From Gammaproteobacteria bacterium (GTDB lineage Bacteria; Pseudomonadota; Gammaproteobacteria; Ga0077536), in assembly GCA_030429865.1 (NCBI GenBank), contig JAUIFX010000013.1, positions 1 through 42,344 on the forward strand: DNA of 42,344 nucleotides, written 5' to 3'. The position numbers and the translations under genes are program-made. Within the stretch, counting starts at the first letter, position 1. Each line of letters begins with the position of its first letter. The notes below the pieces were generated by a model. That model had not been told where the DNA came from. It was given only the letters and a program-made list of their open reading frames with translations, and did not search any database. This document shows positions 1 to 8,759 of this stretch, one piece after another.

Positions 1-732
1 GGCGTAGCCGGCGGCGCGGAGGTCGGCCTGCAGGTCGCGCAGGTGGCTCTGCATGAGGGGTTTGATCGAAGCATCGATCGCCGTCGACGACGCGCGCCGG
101 TACTCACGCAGGATCGGGTTCAGCGCATGGCTCAGGGTATAGGGTACGCCGGGCAGCAATTCCTCCAGCAACGCGCCGAGACGTTGTTCATGCGCCGGGT
201 TGGCAGTCGCCCACAACAAGGACACCGCGCAAGCCTCGAAACCGCGCTCGCCGAGCGTCGCGATGACCTCGCGCGCCTGCGCCTCGTCCAGCGGCGTGAC
301 GACCTGTCCGCCGGCATCGATGCGCTCGGTAATCTCGAAAGTGTGCCGCCGCGGCACGTAGGGCCGCGGGTAGGGGGTGGAGAAATCGTGCGGGTTGAAC
401 TTGCCGCCCTCGCGCAGCACGAGAATATCGGGAAAGCCGTGCGTGGTGAGGAACGCGGTGCGCGCGATGTTGCCGGTGACGATGGCGTTCGTCGCACGCG
501 TGGTGCCGTAGATGAACAGGTCGGCACGCGCGAGCAACGCCTCGAGCGCCAGGCCGAGACTCGCCGCGGCGCTCTCCAGCGCCGCGGCGAGACCGTGGTA
601 GATGCGCCCCGGCGTGGTCAGTGCCTTGCCGATGGTGAAATGCCCGGCATCGTCGGCGACGACGACGTCGGTGAACGTACCGCCCGTATCGACACTGATC
701 CGCCAACCCCGCGCCTGCCGGTTCGCCGCCAT
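1..732 (-). CDS. Hydantoinase/oxoprolinase family protein, N-terminal part (runs off window edge)
   Basis: Reverse-strand translation from ATG at 732: MAANRQARGWRISVDTGGTFTDVVV..., the DxGGTFTD signature of HyuA; open to position 1, hence absent from the ORF track. Confidence 0.88.
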   Translation of the reverse strand, partial: MAANRQARGWRISVDTGGTFTDVVVADDAGHFTIGKALTTPGRIYHGLAAALESAAASLGLALEALLARADLFIYGTTRATNAIVTGNIARTAFLTTHGFPDILVLREGGKFNPHDFSTPYPRPYVPRRHTFEITERIDAGGQVVTPLDEAQAREVIATLGERGFEACAVSLLWATANPAHEQRLGALLEELLPGVPYTLSHALNPILREYRRASSTAIDASIKPLMQSHLRDLQADLRAAGYA

Positions 733-770
733 CGTCCGTCCTCGCTCGTGACCGCCGCCTCGGGCTCGAC

Positions 771-791
771 TATAGTTAGCTGTGATCACAG
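771..791. promoter_or_regulatory. Candidate promoter/operator in the divergent hydantoinase-GntR intergenic region
   Basis: TATAGT (771-776) followed by perfect 12-bp palindrome CTGTGATCACAG (780-791) between divergent genes, one a GntR/FCD regulator. Confidence 0.45.
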
Positions 792-850
792 ATGTCAATC
801 AAGCCACCCGGCGGGCACTGGCTGCGCCGTCCGGCTGACGGGAAAGCCAC

Positions 851-1543
851 ATGTCGACGCCCGCTCTCGCCCTGCCGCGCATCGCGCGGGTCACCCTCAA
901 CGAAAAAGCCTACGAGGGCCTGAAACAGGCCTTGCTCGCCGGCCGCCTCGAGCCCGGCAGCACGCTGACGCTGCGCCAGCTCGCCGAGCAGCTCGGCACC
1001 AGCATGATGCCGGTCCGCGAGGCCATCACCCGCCTCTCGGCCGAACAGGCGCTCGCCGTGCTGCCCAACCGTGGCATCGTCGTACCGGAACTCAGCGACG
1101 ACGACGCCGGGGACATCTGGGAGCTGCGCATCAAGCTCGAGGGCGAAGCCTGCGCACGCGCGGCGCGCCACGCCGACCCGGCGCAGGCGCGCCACATCGG
1201 GCAGCTGGCCGCGGCGGTCGAAAGCGCGGCGCGGCGCGCCGACCTGCACGGCGTGCTCGCCGGCAACAGCGACTTCCAGTTCGCCATCTACGAGCTCGCG
1301 GCCAGCCCGGTGATGCTGCAGCTGATCGAGATCCTGCGCATGCGCAGCGTGCCGCACTGCACGGCCGCGATCCGCGTGCTGCTGGCCGAGCGCCCGCCCT
1401 ATTACGCGCGCAGCTGGGCCAACCACGCGGCGATCGTCGCGGCCATCGCGAACGGCGAGCCGAGCGGCGCGCGGCGCGCCAAGCAACGCGACCTGCGCGA
1501 GTTCCGCGCTTTCGTCAACGAAGTACGGAGACGCCCCCGATGA
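851..1543 (+). CDS. GntR family transcriptional regulator, FCD subfamily
   Basis: N-terminal wHTH (EGLKQALLAGRLEPGSTLTLRQLAEQLGTSMMPVREAITRL) followed by FCD-like helical domain. Confidence 0.92.
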   Translation: MSTPALALPRIARVTLNEKAYEGLKQALLAGRLEPGSTLTLRQLAEQLGTSMMPVREAITRLSAEQALAVLPNRGIVVPELSDDDAGDIWELRIKLEGEACARAARHADPAQARHIGQLAAAVESAARRADLHGVLAGNSDFQFAIYELAASPVMLQLIEILRMRSVPHCTAAIRVLLAERPPYYARSWANHAAIVAAIANGEPSGARRAKQRDLREFRAFVNEVRRRPR

Positions 1544-2880
1544 ATCTCGAACACAGCACGGCCTGGCGCGAGTACCTCGCGCGCAATCCCCTCTCACGCG
1601 CACACGCCGCGCGTGCCGCCAGGCGCGTGCCCAGCGGCACCTCGCGCTCGCTGCTCCGGCATCCACCCTTCCCGTTCTATGCGCGCGAGGCAAGCGGCGT
1701 GACGAGCATCGACGTCGACGGCAACGAGCGCATCGACTTCCACAACAACTACACCACGCTCATCCACGGCCACGGACACCCGGCCATACTCGAAGCGATT
1801 GCCGACCAGGTCGCACGCGGTACCACGTACTCGGCACCCGGTGCGCAGGAGTACGCGCTGGCCGACCTGCTCGGCGAACGCATCGCGAGCGTCGACCAGG
1901 TCGTGTTCAACAACTCCGGCACCGAAGCGGTGATGCTCGCGCTGCGCATCGCGCGGGCGGTCACCGGGCGCAACCGCATCGGCAAGTTCGAGGGTGGCTA
2001 CCATGGCGCATCGGATTTCGTCATGGTCGGTGGCCACGGTTTGCCGGCGGTCGACGACCCGGTGCGCGTCAGCCAGGGCGCCGCCGACGTCGGCGGTCTG
2101 CCCGATGCGGCGTGCGCGGACGTCGTGCTGATGCGTTACAACGACCCGCAGGCAGTGCGCGAGGCGATTGCCGCCCACGGCGACGCGCTCGCTGCCATCA
2201 TCGTCGAGCCGATCCTCGGTGCCGGCGGCGTGATCCCGGCCACGACGGAGTTCCTGCGCGTGCTGCGCGAGGAAACGGCGCGCGCAGGGATCGTGCTCAT
2301 CTGCGACGAGGTCATCACCCTGCGTCACGCGCTCGGCGGCGCGCAGGGATACTACGGGCTCGAACCCGACCTGACGACCATGGCCAAGACCATCGGCGGC
2401 GGCTTTCCGGTCGGCGCGGTCGGCGGCAAGCGCGAATTCATGCGCTCGCTCGAGGCCGACGGCAGCGTCGCCAACCTCGGCACGTTCAGCGCCAACCCGG
2501 TGACCATGGCGGCCGGCCTTGCCGCCATGGCGCTGCTCGACGAAGCGGCCATCGCGCACCTCGCCCGCCTCGGCGAGCGCGCACGCCGCGGCCTCGCCGC
2601 GACGATCGCCCGCCACGACCTCCCCGCCGGCGTCAGCGGCGCCGGCTCGCTGTTCCAGCTGCACTGGACGCGGGCACCGCTGACCTGCGCGCGCGGCCCC
2701 GCGACGGCTGACGCAACGCGCAACCTGGCGACCTTCCTCGGCCTCGCCAACCGCGGCGTGCAGCTCTCGATGCGCGGCATCGGCGCGCTGTCGACGCCGA
2801 TGCAGGAGCAGCATGTCGACACCCTGGTCGAGGCCTTCGAGGACCTCGTCGGCGAACTGCGCGCAGACGGCCTGGTATGA
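1540..2880 (+). CDS. Class III PLP-dependent aminotransferase, glutamate-1-semialdehyde aminomutase-like
   Basis: NNSGTEAVMLALRIARAVTGR, ICDEVITLR, MAKTIGGGFPVGAVGG; ATGA overlap with upstream GntR gene. Confidence 0.9.
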   Translation: MNLEHSTAWREYLARNPLSRAHAARAARRVPSGTSRSLLRHPPFPFYAREASGVTSIDVDGNERIDFHNNYTTLIHGHGHPAILEAIADQVARGTTYSAPGAQEYALADLLGERIASVDQVVFNNSGTEAVMLALRIARAVTGRNRIGKFEGGYHGASDFVMVGGHGLPAVDDPVRVSQGAADVGGLPDAACADVVLMRYNDPQAVREAIAAHGDALAAIIVEPILGAGGVIPATTEFLRVLREETARAGIVLICDEVITLRHALGGAQGYYGLEPDLTTMAKTIGGGFPVGAVGGKREFMRSLEADGSVANLGTFSANPVTMAAGLAAMALLDEAAIAHLARLGERARRGLAATIARHDLPAGVSGAGSLFQLHWTRAPLTCARGPATADATRNLATFLGLANRGVQLSMRGIGALSTPMQEQHVDTLVEAFEDLVGELRADGLV

Positions 2881-2914
2881 GGCCTGATGTGAGGTCTGGC
2901 GTGAAACCGCGGCC

Positions 2915-3841
2915 TCAGGCCCCGGACGGCCGCGCCGCGGCGGCGCGCAGCCTCCCGAGGCGCTGCGCCTCCGCGCGGTTGACCACGAGCAGCCCGCCGA
3001 CCACGGCGGTGCCGCCGATCAGCAAGGGCAGGTCGGGCATTTCGCCGATGGTGAGCGCGGCAAGCGCGACGCCGAACAGCGGCACGAGGTTGATGTAGAC
3101 CGCGGCATTCATCGGCCCGAGTTCGCGGATTCCCTCGTAGTACCACAGGAAGCCGAGCCCCATCGTCATCACGCCCTGGACGAGCAGTATGCCGACGATC
3201 AGCGGGTCGGCGAGCAGGGCTCGCGTCTGTTCGAGGTAGAGGAACATCCAGGGCACCATCAGCAGCGCACCGGCCAGGCAGGCCCAGGTGGTCACGGCGA
3301 GCGCCGGCAAGCGCTCGAGCAGCGGCCGCGCGATGATCGAATAACATGCCCAGCCGGTAATCGCGACGAGGAACAACAGCTCGCCGTAGCCGAGGCTGCC
3401 ATCGACGAGACTCGTGAACCGCCCGTGGGTGACGACCACCACCGCGCCGACGAAGCTCACCGCGACGCCGGCCACCGCGGCGCGCGCGATGGTGCGGCGG
3501 AAGACCAGGTAGTCGAGCACCATGACGACGACGGGGATGGCGCCGTTGATCACCGCCCCGGTATTGGCCTGCGTGTGCTCTAGCGCTTCGAACAGCAGGA
3601 AGTTGTGCAGGCAGAAGCCGCAGAAGCCGAGCACCAGGAAATGTCCGGCGAGGCGCCCGCTGAGCGGCACGGCGAGCTCGCCACGCCGCCAGGCGATGGT
3701 GCCGAGGAACGCGAACGCGACGAGCGCGCGCAGCGCGACGATTGCCTGCGGCGCCTCGTAGGAAGCGAGCCAGCGTCCCAGCGGGTAGGACGTGGCCCAC
3801 ATCAACCCCATCAGGACGAGCTTCAGGTGAACGTTGAACAT
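2915..3841 (-). CDS. EamA/DMT family transporter
   Basis: Multi-TM protein MFNVHLKLVLMGLMWATSYPLGRWLA... with two EamA-like halves; start trimmed from the longer ORF to ATG at 3841. Confidence 0.88.
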   Translation of the reverse strand: MFNVHLKLVLMGLMWATSYPLGRWLASYEAPQAIVALRALVAFAFLGTIAWRRGELAVPLSGRLAGHFLVLGFCGFCLHNFLLFEALEHTQANTGAVINGAIPVVVMVLDYLVFRRTIARAAVAGVAVSFVGAVVVVTHGRFTSLVDGSLGYGELLFLVAITGWACYSIIARPLLERLPALAVTTWACLAGALLMVPWMFLYLEQTRALLADPLIVGILLVQGVMTMGLGFLWYYEGIRELGPMNAAVYINLVPLFGVALAALTIGEMPDLPLLIGGTAVVGGLLVVNRAEAQRLGRLRAAAARPSGA

Positions 3842-4063
3842 GGACGGGCGGGACCTGCGTTCGGGGCCGCGCAGTGTACACAACACGCCATGCCTGCCCC
3901 GGCGCGCCGCCCGGCGTGCAGCGGTGCTTCCCCGGGCGGCGCTTCCCTTACAATGCCGGACGGCGCGGCGACCAACGGCGCGGCACGCGCGGGCGGTGAC
4001 ACCCCCGCGCGGCGCGTTGGCGCGCCGGCCCGCCAACGGTCCACACCACGGGGAGATTCCACG

Positions 4064-4996
4064 ATGACATCACGACACGCCTGCCTCGGCATTCTGCTCG
4101 CCGCCGCGCTCGGCGCCCACGCCGGCGAAGTGCCGGTTTCACCTTACGGTCCCGACGACACCCTGGGCGCCGTCAATCGCCTCAGCCCCGCCGGCGTGGT
4201 CAAGGCCGCGCAACTGGTGAAGACCGGCAAGACCTACCCGCTCGGCGTCGTCACCGGGCCGGATTCGCCAGCCTACCCGCCACGCTATTACAAGATGACC
4301 ATCCTGCAGCTCGACGACGGCGCCGGCGTGCCGGTCGGCGACAACGTCCTGACCGGTAACGACGACCTCATGATCACCTACATGGGCGTGGGCTCGCAGA
4401 TCGACGGCCTCGGTCACGTCGGCATCAACCATCACTATTACAACAACACCCACGTCAAGGATTTCGTCAAGGTGACCGGGCTGACCAAGTTCTCCACCTC
4501 CGACATCCCGCCCATCGTCACGCGCGGCGTACTGCTCGACATCGCTCGCCTCAAGGGCACCGACATCCTCGAGGCTGGCACCGCCATCAACCGCGCCGAG
4601 ATCGATGCCGCGGCCAAGGCCCAGGGTGTGACGATCAACGAAGGCGACGTGGTCCTGTTCCACACCGGCTGGATGAACATCTCCGAGAGCGATCCGGAAC
4701 GCTTCATGAAGGGCGAACCGGGCCTCGGCGTCGAAGGCGCGAAGTATCTCGCCGGCCTGGGCGTCGTCGCGGTCGGCTCGGACAGCTTCGGCGTCGAGGC
4801 CATCCCGTTCGAAACCGAAGGGCAGTTCTTCCCCGTGCACCAGGAGCTGCTCGCGCGTAACGGGGTCTACCTGCTCGAGAACATGGACACCCGCGCACTG
4901 GCGAAGGACGAAGGCTGGGAGTTCCTGTTCGTGCTCGGGCAGCCGCGCTTTGCGGGGTCGGTGCAGGCCATCATCAACCCAGTCGCCATCCGCTGA
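4064..4996 (+). CDS. Cyclase family protein (putative metal-dependent hydrolase), with signal peptide
   Basis: MTSRHACLGILLAAALGAHAGE signal peptide; cyclase-family pattern (GSQIDGLGHVG, GVLLDIARLKG, GDVVLFHTGW); GGGGAGA upstream of ATG. Confidence 0.85.
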   Translation: MTSRHACLGILLAAALGAHAGEVPVSPYGPDDTLGAVNRLSPAGVVKAAQLVKTGKTYPLGVVTGPDSPAYPPRYYKMTILQLDDGAGVPVGDNVLTGNDDLMITYMGVGSQIDGLGHVGINHHYYNNTHVKDFVKVTGLTKFSTSDIPPIVTRGVLLDIARLKGTDILEAGTAINRAEIDAAAKAQGVTINEGDVVLFHTGWMNISESDPERFMKGEPGLGVEGAKYLAGLGVVAVGSDSFGVEAIPFETEGQFFPVHQELLARNGVYLLENMDTRALAKDEGWEFLFVLGQPRFAGSVQAIINPVAIR

Positions 4997-5068
4997 CGGG
5001 CGGGCGAGAAGCTGCTGCGCTTGGCATCTCGTGTGCGGCCGGTGCTCGGAATCCTCGCGGTTACCCCC

Positions 5069-5081
5069 AACCGCTGCGGTT
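5069..5081. repeat. Palindrome AACCGC-T-GCGGTT, repeat unit 1
   Basis: Perfect 6-bp arms with 1-nt centre. Confidence 0.8.
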
Positions 5082-5303
5082 CCTGCGCGCCGCGAGTGCG
5101 CGACCCCTCTTCGCTCGTGACGCTTCCCGCCACCCCGTCCGACTCCTGGCGCAGCTCGGGTCACGGCAAGCCATGGCGAATCGCCGCATGCCGCGGTTCC
5201 TGCGCGCCGTCCGCACACGACCTGCCGGCGCTCGCGACGCTTCTCGCCCGCCCGTCCGATTCCTGGCGCGGCAGCAGTGCCCGGATTCCTCGCGGTTACC
5301 CCC

Positions 5304-5316
5304 AACCGCTGCGGTT
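5304..5316. repeat. Palindrome AACCGC-T-GCGGTT, repeat unit 2
   Basis: Same sequence 235 bp downstream of the first. Confidence 0.8.
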
Positions 5317-5567
5317 CCTGCGCGCCGCGAGTGCGCGACCCCTCTTCGCTCGTGACGCTTCCCGCCGCCCCGTCCGACTCCTGGCGCAGCTCGGGTCGCG
5401 GCAAGCCACGGCGAATCACCGCATGCCGCGGTTCCTGCGCGCCGTCCGCACACGACCTGCCGGCGCTCGCGACGCTTCTCGCCCGTCCGTCCGATTCCGG
5501 GCGCGGCAGCAATCCCCGGAATCCTCACGGTTACCTGCGCGCGTGACGGTGCAGCGGGGATGATCTG

Positions 5568-6296
5568 ATGGCGACACGCTGCCGTATCACGGCTTTCGGC
5601 TTCGAGGCCGGGCAAGTCATCGCGGACAAGTACCGCATCGAGGCCCTGCTCGGCGCGGGCTGGGAAGGCGAGGTGTATCGCATCACCGAGCTCGGCACCG
5701 GCATCGAGCGCGCCGCGAAGCTCTTCTTCCCGCACCGCAACCCGCGGAACTCGGCGGCGAAGCGCTATGCGATCAAGCTGCACAAGCTGCGTCACTGCAA
5801 CATCCTCATCCAGTACTACACGCAGGACTTCATCGAGTTCGAGGGGCAACGCATCACGTTGCTGATTTCCGAGTTCGTCGAGGGCGAACTGCTGAGCGCG
5901 ATGCTCGCGCGCCAGCGCGGCGCGGCGCTGCCGGCCTTCGAAGCCTTGCACCTGCTGCACGCACTGGCCTCGGGCATGGCGGAGATCCACATGGCGCGCG
6001 AGTACCACGGCGACCTGCATACCGACAACATCATCGTGCGGCGCTTCGGCCTCGGCTACGAGATCAAGCTGATCGACCTGTTCCACTGGGAAGCGCCACG
6101 GCGCGAGAACATCCACGCCGACGTGTGTGACCTGATCCGCATCTTCTACGACTGCCTCGGCGGCAAACGCCGCTATCGTCATCAGCGCGCCGAGATCAAG
6201 GCCATCATCTGTGGTCTCAAGCGCTCCCTGATCCTCAAGAAATTCCGCACTGCCGGCCAGCTCCGCGACTACCTGGAAACCATCAACTGGCAATGA
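5568..6296 (+). CDS. Ser/Thr protein kinase-like protein
   Basis: Gly-rich loop LLGAGWEGEVY, AAKLFF lysine, catalytic loop HGDLHTDN, LIDLF in the DFG position; no TM segment seen. Confidence 0.82.
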   Translation: MATRCRITAFGFEAGQVIADKYRIEALLGAGWEGEVYRITELGTGIERAAKLFFPHRNPRNSAAKRYAIKLHKLRHCNILIQYYTQDFIEFEGQRITLLISEFVEGELLSAMLARQRGAALPAFEALHLLHALASGMAEIHMAREYHGDLHTDNIIVRRFGLGYEIKLIDLFHWEAPRRENIHADVCDLIRIFYDCLGGKRRYRHQRAEIKAIICGLKRSLILKKFRTAGQLRDYLETINWQ

Positions 6297-7126
6297 AGCC
6301 CGTAGCCAACCCTGCCGAGTGCGGCGCGCTGCCGCGCCTGTACAGCGCGATGTCGACGCCGCAAGTCGAGATTTTCGCGACCCCGCGAGCCCAGGTCGCG
6401 GTCTTCACACAGCGCTCGCCGGAGCGCGAGGACGACAACCAGGACGCAGTGCTGGTACTCGAACACGGCAGCGACACGGTCATCGCCGCGGTTGCCGACG
6501 GTGCCGGCGGCTACCCCGATGGCGGCGCCGCGAGTGCGCTGGCCCTGCAGGCACTGGCGCGCGCCTGCGAGGAAGGCCAGGCGCTGCCCGCACGGGCCGC
6601 GATCCTCAACGGCTTCGAAGCCGCGCACGCGGCGATCAAGCGCGCCGGCGGCGGCGCGGCGACGACGCTCGCGGTGATCGAGCTCTGCGGCGCGACGCTG
6701 CGCACCTACCACGCTGGCGACAGCGGCATCGTGGTCTGCGGTCAGCGCGGACGCCTGCGGCTGCAGAGCGTCTCCCACTCGCCGACCGGCTACGCCATCG
6801 AAGCCGGCCTGCTCGATGCCGCGGAGGCCCTCCACCACGAAGACCGGCACATCGTCTCCAACCTGCTCGGCCTCGAGCCGATGTCGGTCGAGATCGGCTC
6901 GCCCGTCACCATGGCCGCGTTCGACACCGCCCTGATCGCGAGCGACGGGCTCTACGACAACCTCTACCTCGCCGAGATCATCGAGGTCATGCGTAAGGGT
7001 GCGCTGACCGGGGCGTGCGCGGCACTGGCCGCGCAGGCACGCTCACGCATGCTGCACACCCGGCCCGGCGAGCCCTGCAAGCCCGACGATCTCAGCGTCG
7101 TGCTCCTGCGCCGCACGCGCGGCTGA
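6293..7126 (+). CDS. PP2C-family Ser/Thr protein phosphatase
   Basis: SPEREDDNQDAV, AVADGAGGYPDGGAAS, YHAGDSG, ASDGLYDNL, KPDDLSVVLL; ATGA coupling with kinase stop. Confidence 0.9.
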   Translation: MKPVANPAECGALPRLYSAMSTPQVEIFATPRAQVAVFTQRSPEREDDNQDAVLVLEHGSDTVIAAVADGAGGYPDGGAASALALQALARACEEGQALPARAAILNGFEAAHAAIKRAGGGAATTLAVIELCGATLRTYHAGDSGIVVCGQRGRLRLQSVSHSPTGYAIEAGLLDAAEALHHEDRHIVSNLLGLEPMSVEIGSPVTMAAFDTALIASDGLYDNLYLAEIIEVMRKGALTGACAALAAQARSRMLHTRPGEPCKPDDLSVVLLRRTRG

Positions 7127-7639
7127 ACGCCGCGCGCGGCGCCCTGCCCGGGTCAGCAGCCGCGCCGCGACATGCGGCGGGATCGCGCCGGCGGCACGGT
7201 AGCCCGCCATGACGGCCGCCGGGATCTCGTCGTAGTTTCCGATCTCGCCGCGGCAGCTTGCCGCGCCGCACAGGCAACGAAAGCGAAACGGGAACGCCAC
7301 CTGGGTCACGCCGTAATCGAAGCGCAGTTCATCTCCCGCGGCGATATCCTCGAGCGCGACGAGGAACACGCCGCGTGTCGTCACGCGCACGTACGTGTTG
7401 GGTTCGCACGCATGGTTGATCAGGTCGTCCGCGCCGCCCGAGCGTCCGAGATAGAGGCCGTCGCCGATCTGCAGGTAATCGTCATGCGCGCCGGCACGCG
7501 CTGCGGCGTCGATCGCCGGCGCCTCCAGCAACTCGCCGGCGAAGCGCAGAAGGCGCGTACGCGCCGCGACCGGTTGCGCCGCGAACACGCCATGACCACC
7601 ACACGAAGACCGCACCTCGGTGCGCGGATATCGCGCCAT
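7043..7639 (-). CDS. SET domain protein (putative protein-lysine methyltransferase)
   Basis: MARYPRTEVRSSCGGHGVFAAQPV..., NHACEPNTYV, GDELRFDYG, Cys-rich post-SET-like CLCGAASCRG; GGAGG before ATG at 7639. Confidence 0.87.
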   Translation of the reverse strand: MARYPRTEVRSSCGGHGVFAAQPVAARTRLLRFAGELLEAPAIDAAARAGAHDDYLQIGDGLYLGRSGGADDLINHACEPNTYVRVTTRGVFLVALEDIAAGDELRFDYGVTQVAFPFRFRCLCGAASCRGEIGNYDEIPAAVMAGYRAAGAIPPHVAARLLTRAGRRARRSAARAAQEHDAEIVGLAGLAGPGVQHA

Positions 7640-7797
7640 CGAGCATTCCTCCAGCCCGCGCCGAATCAAGGGGATTCCGCCGCGGGTGGCCACTCCACCA
7701 AGGCGCGTCGTGCCCGACCTGGGCAAGGAGATCGGGCGACGTTTTATCGGGCATTCCACGGCAAAAAGCAACGGTTTCGTGCATGCGCCGCGTCCCG

Positions 7798-8580
7798 TCA
7801 GATCATCGTGTAACCGCCGTCGACCGCCCAGGCCTGGCCGTTGATGTAGCTGGCCTCGTCAGAGGCGAGGTAGACCGCCAGGCCGGCGACTTCGCGCGGT
7901 TCGATCCAGCGCCCCAGCGGTACGCCCTGGTTCATCCGCGCCGCCAGCTCCCCGGCGCTGACGCCCGTGACCGCGGCGTGGCGCTCCATGAAACCGGTGG
8001 CCATGTCGGTATCGACGATCCATGGGCAGATCGCGTTCACGAGCACGTTGTGCGGCGCCATTTCCAGGCCCAGGCAGCGCGTCAGTCCGACCACCGCGTG
8101 CTTGGAAGCGTTGTAGGCGCTCTGGTTGCGCGAGCCCCACTTGCCGGCGGTGGAGGCGAGATTGATGACGCGCCCCCGGGCACGCCCGATCATGCCGGGC
8201 AGCACCGCTTGCGTGACGTGGAAGACGCTGTAGACATTGCTCTCCATCACCGCGCGAAAGTCCTCGAAACTGTAGTCGGTGAAACGGTTGGGAATGTGGA
8301 TGCCGGCGTTGTTGACGAGGATGTCGAGCGGTGCGACGGCTTCGGCCTGGGCGACCATGTCGCGCACGGCAGCACCGTCGGTGACATCGCAGGGCAAGGC
8401 GGTGACGCTGACGCCGTGGCGTTGCGCAATCGCCTCGGCGGTCTCGCCGAGACGTGCGGCGTCGCGTGCGTTGAGCACGAGCGCGCAGTCCTCGGCGGCG
8501 AAGGCTTCGGCGATGGCGCGCCCGATACCGCGGCTGCCGCCGGTGATGAGGGCGGTCTTGCCGCTCAGTCTTCCTGTCAT
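7798..8580 (-). CDS. SDR family oxidoreductase
   Basis: TGGSRGIG, NNAG, YNASK; GGAGGAAAACGTC before ATG at 8580. Confidence 0.93.
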   Translation of the reverse strand: MTGRLSGKTALITGGSRGIGRAIAEAFAAEDCALVLNARDAARLGETAEAIAQRHGVSVTALPCDVTDGAAVRDMVAQAEAVAPLDILVNNAGIHIPNRFTDYSFEDFRAVMESNVYSVFHVTQAVLPGMIGRARGRVINLASTAGKWGSRNQSAYNASKHAVVGLTRCLGLEMAPHNVLVNAICPWIVDTDMATGFMERHAAVTGVSAGELAARMNQGVPLGRWIEPREVAGLAVYLASDEASYINGQAWAVDGGYTMI

Positions 8581-8759
8581 GACGTTTTCCTCCCGCAATG
8601 GTGATGCGCTGGTACGTCGTCACGCGTACGCAGCGCACAGACGCGACGCGTCCCCGTCCGGCAAGCGTACACCGCTCGTCGCGGCACCATGTGCAGCCAG
8701 CGGCAAGCGAATACGGGGATAATGCGGGGCCGCCCCTGACACGAGGTTCCCGCGACATC

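Larger units (their letters stand above)
5048..5535. repeat. Tandem array of a 235-bp unit (two full copies plus partial third), each unit built of two diverged ~117-bp monomers
   Basis: Unit 1 5048-5282, unit 2 5283-5517, partial unit 3 5518-5535; anchor GGTTAC recurs at exact 235-bp spacing; CGGTTCCTGCGCGCC recurs at about 117/118-bp spacing inside units. About 9 substitutions between units 1 and 2, no indels by eye. Confidence 0.93.

Noticed and set aside
43-2880. 945-aa + strand ORF spanning hydantoinase, GntR and aminotransferase regions
   Set aside because: Only the C-terminal part (from 1540) is a real gene; the rest is antisense/out-of-frame reading in high-GC DNA.
5048-5535. CRISPR array
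   Set aside because: Repeats are 235 bp and contiguous without unique spacers; no cas genes in the window.
4139-6293. ORFs across the repeat array on both strands that translate to repeated peptides (e.g. RRNRGMRRFAMACRDPS)
   Set aside because: Open in several frames on both strands, run into neighbouring genes antisense, Arg-rich; better explained as noncoding repeat DNA.
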